Positions 5,863 to 7,727 of a stretch of 7,727 nt of DNA are shown in pieces. The first letter of the stretch is position 1; the number at the start of each line of letters is the position of its first letter. Source of the stretch: Candidatus Hecatellales archaeon (GTDB taxonomy: Archaea > Thermoproteota > Bathyarchaeia > Hecatellales > Hecatellaceae); NCBI GenBank assembly GCA_003662485.1, contig QMYD01000046.1:1-7727 (forward strand), written 5' to 3'. A program made the position numbers and the translations under genes. The notes under the pieces were generated by a model. The model saw only the letters and a program-made list of their open reading frames with translations. It made no database searches and was not told where the DNA came from.

Positions 5863-5937
5863 GGGCCCGTGGCGCAGCCTGGATGGCGCACCGGCCTTCT
5901 AAGCCGGGGGTCGCGGGTTCAAATCCCGCCGGGCCCG
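5863..5937 (+). tRNA. tRNA-Arg (anticodon TCT)
   Basis: The full cloverleaf folds without mismatch. The acceptor stem is GGGCCCG paired with CGGGCCC, and the discriminator base is G at 5937. The D stem is GCGC/GCGC with a ten-base loop containing GG, and the anticodon stem is CCGGC/GCCGG with loop CTTCTAA. The variable loop has five bases, and the T arm is GCGGG-TTCAAAT-CCCGC. The anticodon TCT is at 5898-5900 and reads AGA (and probably AGG) arginine codons; AGG is common in the genes here. There is no intron and no encoded CCA, as is usual in archaea. I see no convincing box A at the expected distance upstream. Confidence 0.97.
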
Positions 5938-5943
5938 CTAAGC

Positions 5944-5981
5944 GTATACAAACTTATATACAAACAATGTATACAAGACTT
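5944..5981 (+). promoter_or_regulatory. Three tandem 12-13 bp repeats over the vapBC promoter, likely operator
   Basis: GTATACAAACTT (5944-5955), ATATACAAACAAT (5956-5968) and GTATACAAGACTT (5969-5981) follow one another directly. Their shared core is RTATACAA. The TATA-like TTATATA at 5954-5960 overlaps the first two copies, so a bound protein would block the promoter. Ribbon-helix-helix antitoxins commonly repress their own operon by binding such repeats. Transcription start would fall near 5984. Confidence 0.5.
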
Positions 5982-5993
5982 TGGTGACAAATT

Positions 5994-6215
5994 TTGGCTG
6001 TAGTCTCTGTGAGGGTTAAGAGGGAACTTAAAGAGGAGGCTGAAAAGCTGAAGATTAACTTTAGGGATTTGGTTGAAAGAGCTCTCGAGGAGGAAATCTG
6101 GAAGAGGAAGGCTGAACTTCTCAAATCGAAGGTTGACTTGGCTCTCCAGGCCATGGAGAATTTAACTGTTGAGGATTGGGTTGAAGCCTTGAGGGAGGCG
6201 AGGAGGGAAAGATAG
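5994..6215 (+). CDS. vapB: VapB-type antitoxin, ribbon-helix-helix family
   Basis: This is the DNA-binding antitoxin of a type II toxin-antitoxin pair. It should neutralise the VapC ribonuclease encoded just downstream and repress their common promoter. Of its 73 residues, the N-terminus VVSVRVKRELKEEAEKL (3-19) is the beta strand and first helix of a ribbon-helix-helix fold, and INFRDLVERALEEEI (21-35) is the second helix. The rest is a charged helical tail with tryptophans at 36 and 62, suited to wrap around the toxin. The start is TTG at 5994, six bases after GGTGA; a later GTG would cut off the DNA-binding strand. The gene begins 56 bases after the tRNA and ends four bases before vapC. 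Confidence 0.87.
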   Translation: MAVVSVRVKRELKEEAEKLKINFRDLVERALEEEIWKRKAELLKSKVDLALQAMENLTVEDWVEALREARRER

Positions 6216-6219
6216 GGCC

Positions 6220-6612
6220 TTGGCTTCGAAATACCTGCTTGACGCTTCCGCCCTATACCCCCTCATTTTAAGGTTCCGTGAAAGAATCTTTACAGCGTCA
6301 AGGAGGCTTGCCATTCTCGACCTAACCTTCTATGAGGTTGGAAACATCTTGTGGAAGCAGTACACGAGGGGGAAGATAGCAAGGTTGAAGGAGGCTGCAG
6401 AAGCCTTCGAAGAAATCCTAAACAGTCTAGAAAAGCTTAAAGCCGAAGACTTTACTGGCATTCTGAAAACAGCAGCCAGCGAAAACCTAACCTTCTATGA
6501 TGCAGCCTACATTCACACAGCCAGAAAACAGCAACTAACCCTGGTAAGCGCAGACAGGGAAATCCTAAAGAAATACCCAAAGGCCATACCCCCAGAAAAG
6601 GTGAAAATTTAG
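6220..6612 (+). CDS. vapC: VapC-type PIN-domain ribonuclease toxin
   Basis: PIN-domain toxins cleave RNA, often tRNA or rRNA, with Mg2+ or Mn2+ held by acidic residues. This 130-residue protein has the full set at the expected places: D8 in KYLLDASALYPL, E39 in FYEVGN, D94 in FYDAAYIHTA and D112 in LVSADREIL. The length is typical for VapC and nothing is missing, so the toxin should be active. The TTG start lies four bases after the vapB stop, with GGAGGG 12-13 bases upstream and AGGG closer by. Translational coupling to vapB would help keep toxin below antitoxin. The gene converges on the alpha/beta hydrolase gene with a nine-base gap. The RNA target cannot be predicted from sequence. Confidence 0.93.
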   Translation: MASKYLLDASALYPLILRFRERIFTASRRLAILDLTFYEVGNILWKQYTRGKIARLKEAAEAFEEILNSLEKLKAEDFTGILKTAASENLTFYDAAYIHTARKQQLTLVSADREILKKYPKAIPPEKVKI

Positions 6613-6621
6613 CTGAGCATT

Positions 6622-7404
6622 TCAAGGATCTTTTAGGAAGCTGGCTACGGTTTGGTTGTATTTTTCTGGTTGTTCTGCGTGGGGTACGTGGCCTGTTTCC
6701 TCGAAGACTACGAGCTTAGAGTTTTTTATTAGCTTGTGGTATTGGTGGGCGTGCTTTACGGGGATGAGTTTGTCTTCTGCCCCCCAGATGATGAGGGTTG
6801 GCCTTTCAAGGCTTGGAAGCTTCTCGGGGAGTACAGCCCACTCCCTCGGCATGTTCAACGTGGACTTGTAAGCGTGCTGGGCTTCGGGGCTGCTGAAAAC
6901 CTCTAGTCTGAGCCCTAAGATTTCCTTGTTAACCTTTGAGGGGTCATGGTAAATGTACTCGTAGAAGCGTTTCAGGCTTTCAAGCGTCCACCATTCCCCC
7001 ATAAAGTTCATGATGAGGTAGCGGGCTCCAACCTCTAAGCCTGCAGCCGACTCCAACACAAGCTTTTCAAGCCTGTCCTGGTGGTGGACGGCAAACCATA
7101 CGGCTATGAGGCCTCCAAGCGAGTTCCCTACAATGCTAGCCCTCTCAAGGCCGAGCACGTCGAGGAAGCCCTTCAGGAAATCCTTGAAAACCCCAATTCT
7201 ATATTCGATTTTCGGCTTGTCTGCAAGGCCGAAGCCAAGCATGTCGAAGGCGTAAACTCTGAAGTGCTGGGCTAGGGAGCCAATATTCGCCTTCCAGGTT
7301 TCAAGGGAGCTTCCAAGCCCGTGGAGGAGAACCACGGGTTTACCCGAGCCCTCAGCCACATACCTCGTCCTGTAGCCTCCAATGGAAACCCAGTTCTCCC
7401 TCAA
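6622..7404 (-). CDS. Alpha/beta-fold hydrolase (esterase or C-C hydrolase-like)
   Basis: This is a 260-residue single-domain hydrolase with a complete catalytic triad. The nucleophile is S95 in the elbow GNSLGG, the acid is probably D211 in WGAEDKLIP, and the base is H239 in ETGHVPHAEQPEKYN. HGLGSS at 28-33 forms the oxyanion-hole region, and DMLGFGLADKP (54-64) is the usual loop after strand 4. A lid region rich in aromatic residues spans about 130-185. The overall pattern is that of the broad family containing meta-cleavage hydrolases, epoxide hydrolases and esterases, so the substrate is open. No signal peptide is present. The start is TTG at 7404, nine bases after GGAGAGGTGA; an in-frame stop at 7414-7416 excludes a longer form. 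It starts 18 bases after the stop of the gene upstream, so the two are probably one operon. Confidence 0.92.
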   Translation of the reverse strand: MRENWVSIGGYRTRYVAEGSGKPVVLLHGLGSSLETWKANIGSLAQHFRVYAFDMLGFGLADKPKIEYRIGVFKDFLKGFLDVLGLERASIVGNSLGGLIAVWFAVHHQDRLEKLVLESAAGLEVGARYLIMNFMGEWWTLESLKRFYEYIYHDPSKVNKEILGLRLEVFSSPEAQHAYKSTLNMPREWAVLPEKLPSLERPTLIIWGAEDKLIPVKHAHQYHKLIKNSKLVVFEETGHVPHAEQPEKYNQTVASFLKDP

Positions 7405-7413
7405 CCAGCCCCT

Positions 7414-7423
7414 TCACCTCTCC
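7414..7423 (-). promoter_or_regulatory. Shine-Dalgarno site of the hydrolase gene
   Basis: GGAGAGGTGA on the minus strand lies nine bases before the TTG at 7404 and touches the stop codon of the preceding gene. It supports the TTG start. Confidence 0.6.
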
Positions 7424-7727
7424 TAAAAGATTCTTGCTCGAAGGCCGAGGAAGAGGGGTCCCTTCACCACGATTCTTCCACCCCTCCCCGTAATATACTT
7501 TAGGGCTTGGGGTGGAATTTCAACATTAACATCGCTGGGCTGCTTCACCATCCTAACCCTGAAGTCTATTTCGCCTGATTCGCCCCTACACGCCTTATCC
7601 TCGACCCTAGCCGCAAAACCAGCAGTTACGGCTTCGAGGAAGCGGATACCCGTGGCTACACCCTTAGCCCTCGCCTCCGCAATCCAGGGGTCAGCTTCGA
7701 AGCCGCTGGGAGGAATAGCAAGAACAC
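7423..7727 (-). CDS. 3' part of an unrecognised gene, cut by the window end
   Basis: One minus-strand frame is open from base 7725 to a TAG at 7425-7423, giving 100 residues; the two other minus frames hit stops early. The start lies beyond the window. The visible part begins VLAIPPSGFEADPWIAEA, continues with an alanine-rich helical stretch (GIRFLEAVTAGFAARVED), then turns beta-rich (EIDFRVRMVKQ, DVNVEIPPQALKYITG, GRIVVKGPLFLG) and ends LRARIF. I do not recognise the family, and the single cysteine gives no metal motif. Codon use (AGG, GCC, AAG) matches the neighbouring genes. The following hydrolase starts 18 bases after its stop, with a ribosome site touching that stop, so this is very likely a real gene in one operon with the hydrolase. 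Confidence 0.7.
   Translation of the reverse strand, partial: VLAIPPSGFEADPWIAEARAKGVATGIRFLEAVTAGFAARVEDKACRGESGEIDFRVRMVKQPSDVNVEIPPQALKYITGRGGRIVVKGPLFLGLRARIF

Noticed and set aside
5863..6612. vapBC beside a tRNA gene as the edge of an integrated element
   Set aside because: No integrase gene, no second copy of the tRNA 3' end, and no attachment repeats are visible in the window; the ordinary genes continue after vapC.
1..7727. CRISPR array, insertion sequence or phage genes
   Set aside because: No regularly spaced long repeats, transposase motifs, terminal inverted repeats or phage structural genes were seen on either strand.

Overview
The window is a compact stretch of archaeal chromosome. 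It carries the archaeal/eukaryotic-type ribosomal proteins S27ae, S24e and S6e, an archaeal GTP-dependent dephospho-CoA kinase (DUF359), a tungsten-type aldehyde oxidoreductase, a tRNA-Arg without an encoded CCA, and AT-rich box-A-like promoters. A TACK-group archaeon, perhaps Bathyarchaeia-like, fits the gene mix, but I infer this from general familiarity and not from a decisive marker. Genes are tightly packed, with overlaps or gaps of a few bases, and 9 of the 11 starts lying in the window are TTG or GTG.

Region 1 (1-1037). An almost complete dephospho-CoA kinase gene is followed immediately, on the same strand, by S27ae. S27ae converges on S24e, and their stop codons overlap in a shared TTAA. 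Region 2 (1097-3674, minus strand). S6e is followed by a four-cluster polyferredoxin subunit and then by a large aldehyde:ferredoxin oxidoreductase-family subunit. These two form a WOR5/WorS-like pair set between ribosomal protein genes. They probably oxidise an unknown aldehyde and pass electrons through the small subunit.

Region 3 (3675-5485, plus strand). An 18-bp near-palindrome lies exactly midway between the divergent S6e and PiT starts and looks like a two-way promoter. PiT (phosphate permease) and a DUF47/PhoU-like partner form a phosphate-uptake unit. Region 4 (5486-5937). A 129-bp spacer with a perfect 14-bp AT-rich palindrome precedes a small four-cysteine zinc-binding protein of unknown function and tRNA-Arg(TCT).

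Region 5 (5938-6612). A VapBC toxin-antitoxin pair starts seven bases after the tRNA. Its promoter holds three tandem 12-13 bp repeats that look like an autoregulatory operator. Region 6 (6622-7727, minus strand). An alpha/beta hydrolase lies downstream of the 3' part of an unrecognised gene that runs off the window. Nothing here is clearly a new system. The points most worth following are the aldehyde oxidoreductase operon between ribosomal genes with altered cofactor motifs, the symmetric promoter, the VapBC repeats, and a strongly over-represented hexamer (AAGCCT/AGGCTT). No stretch longer than 300 bases lacks a gene.
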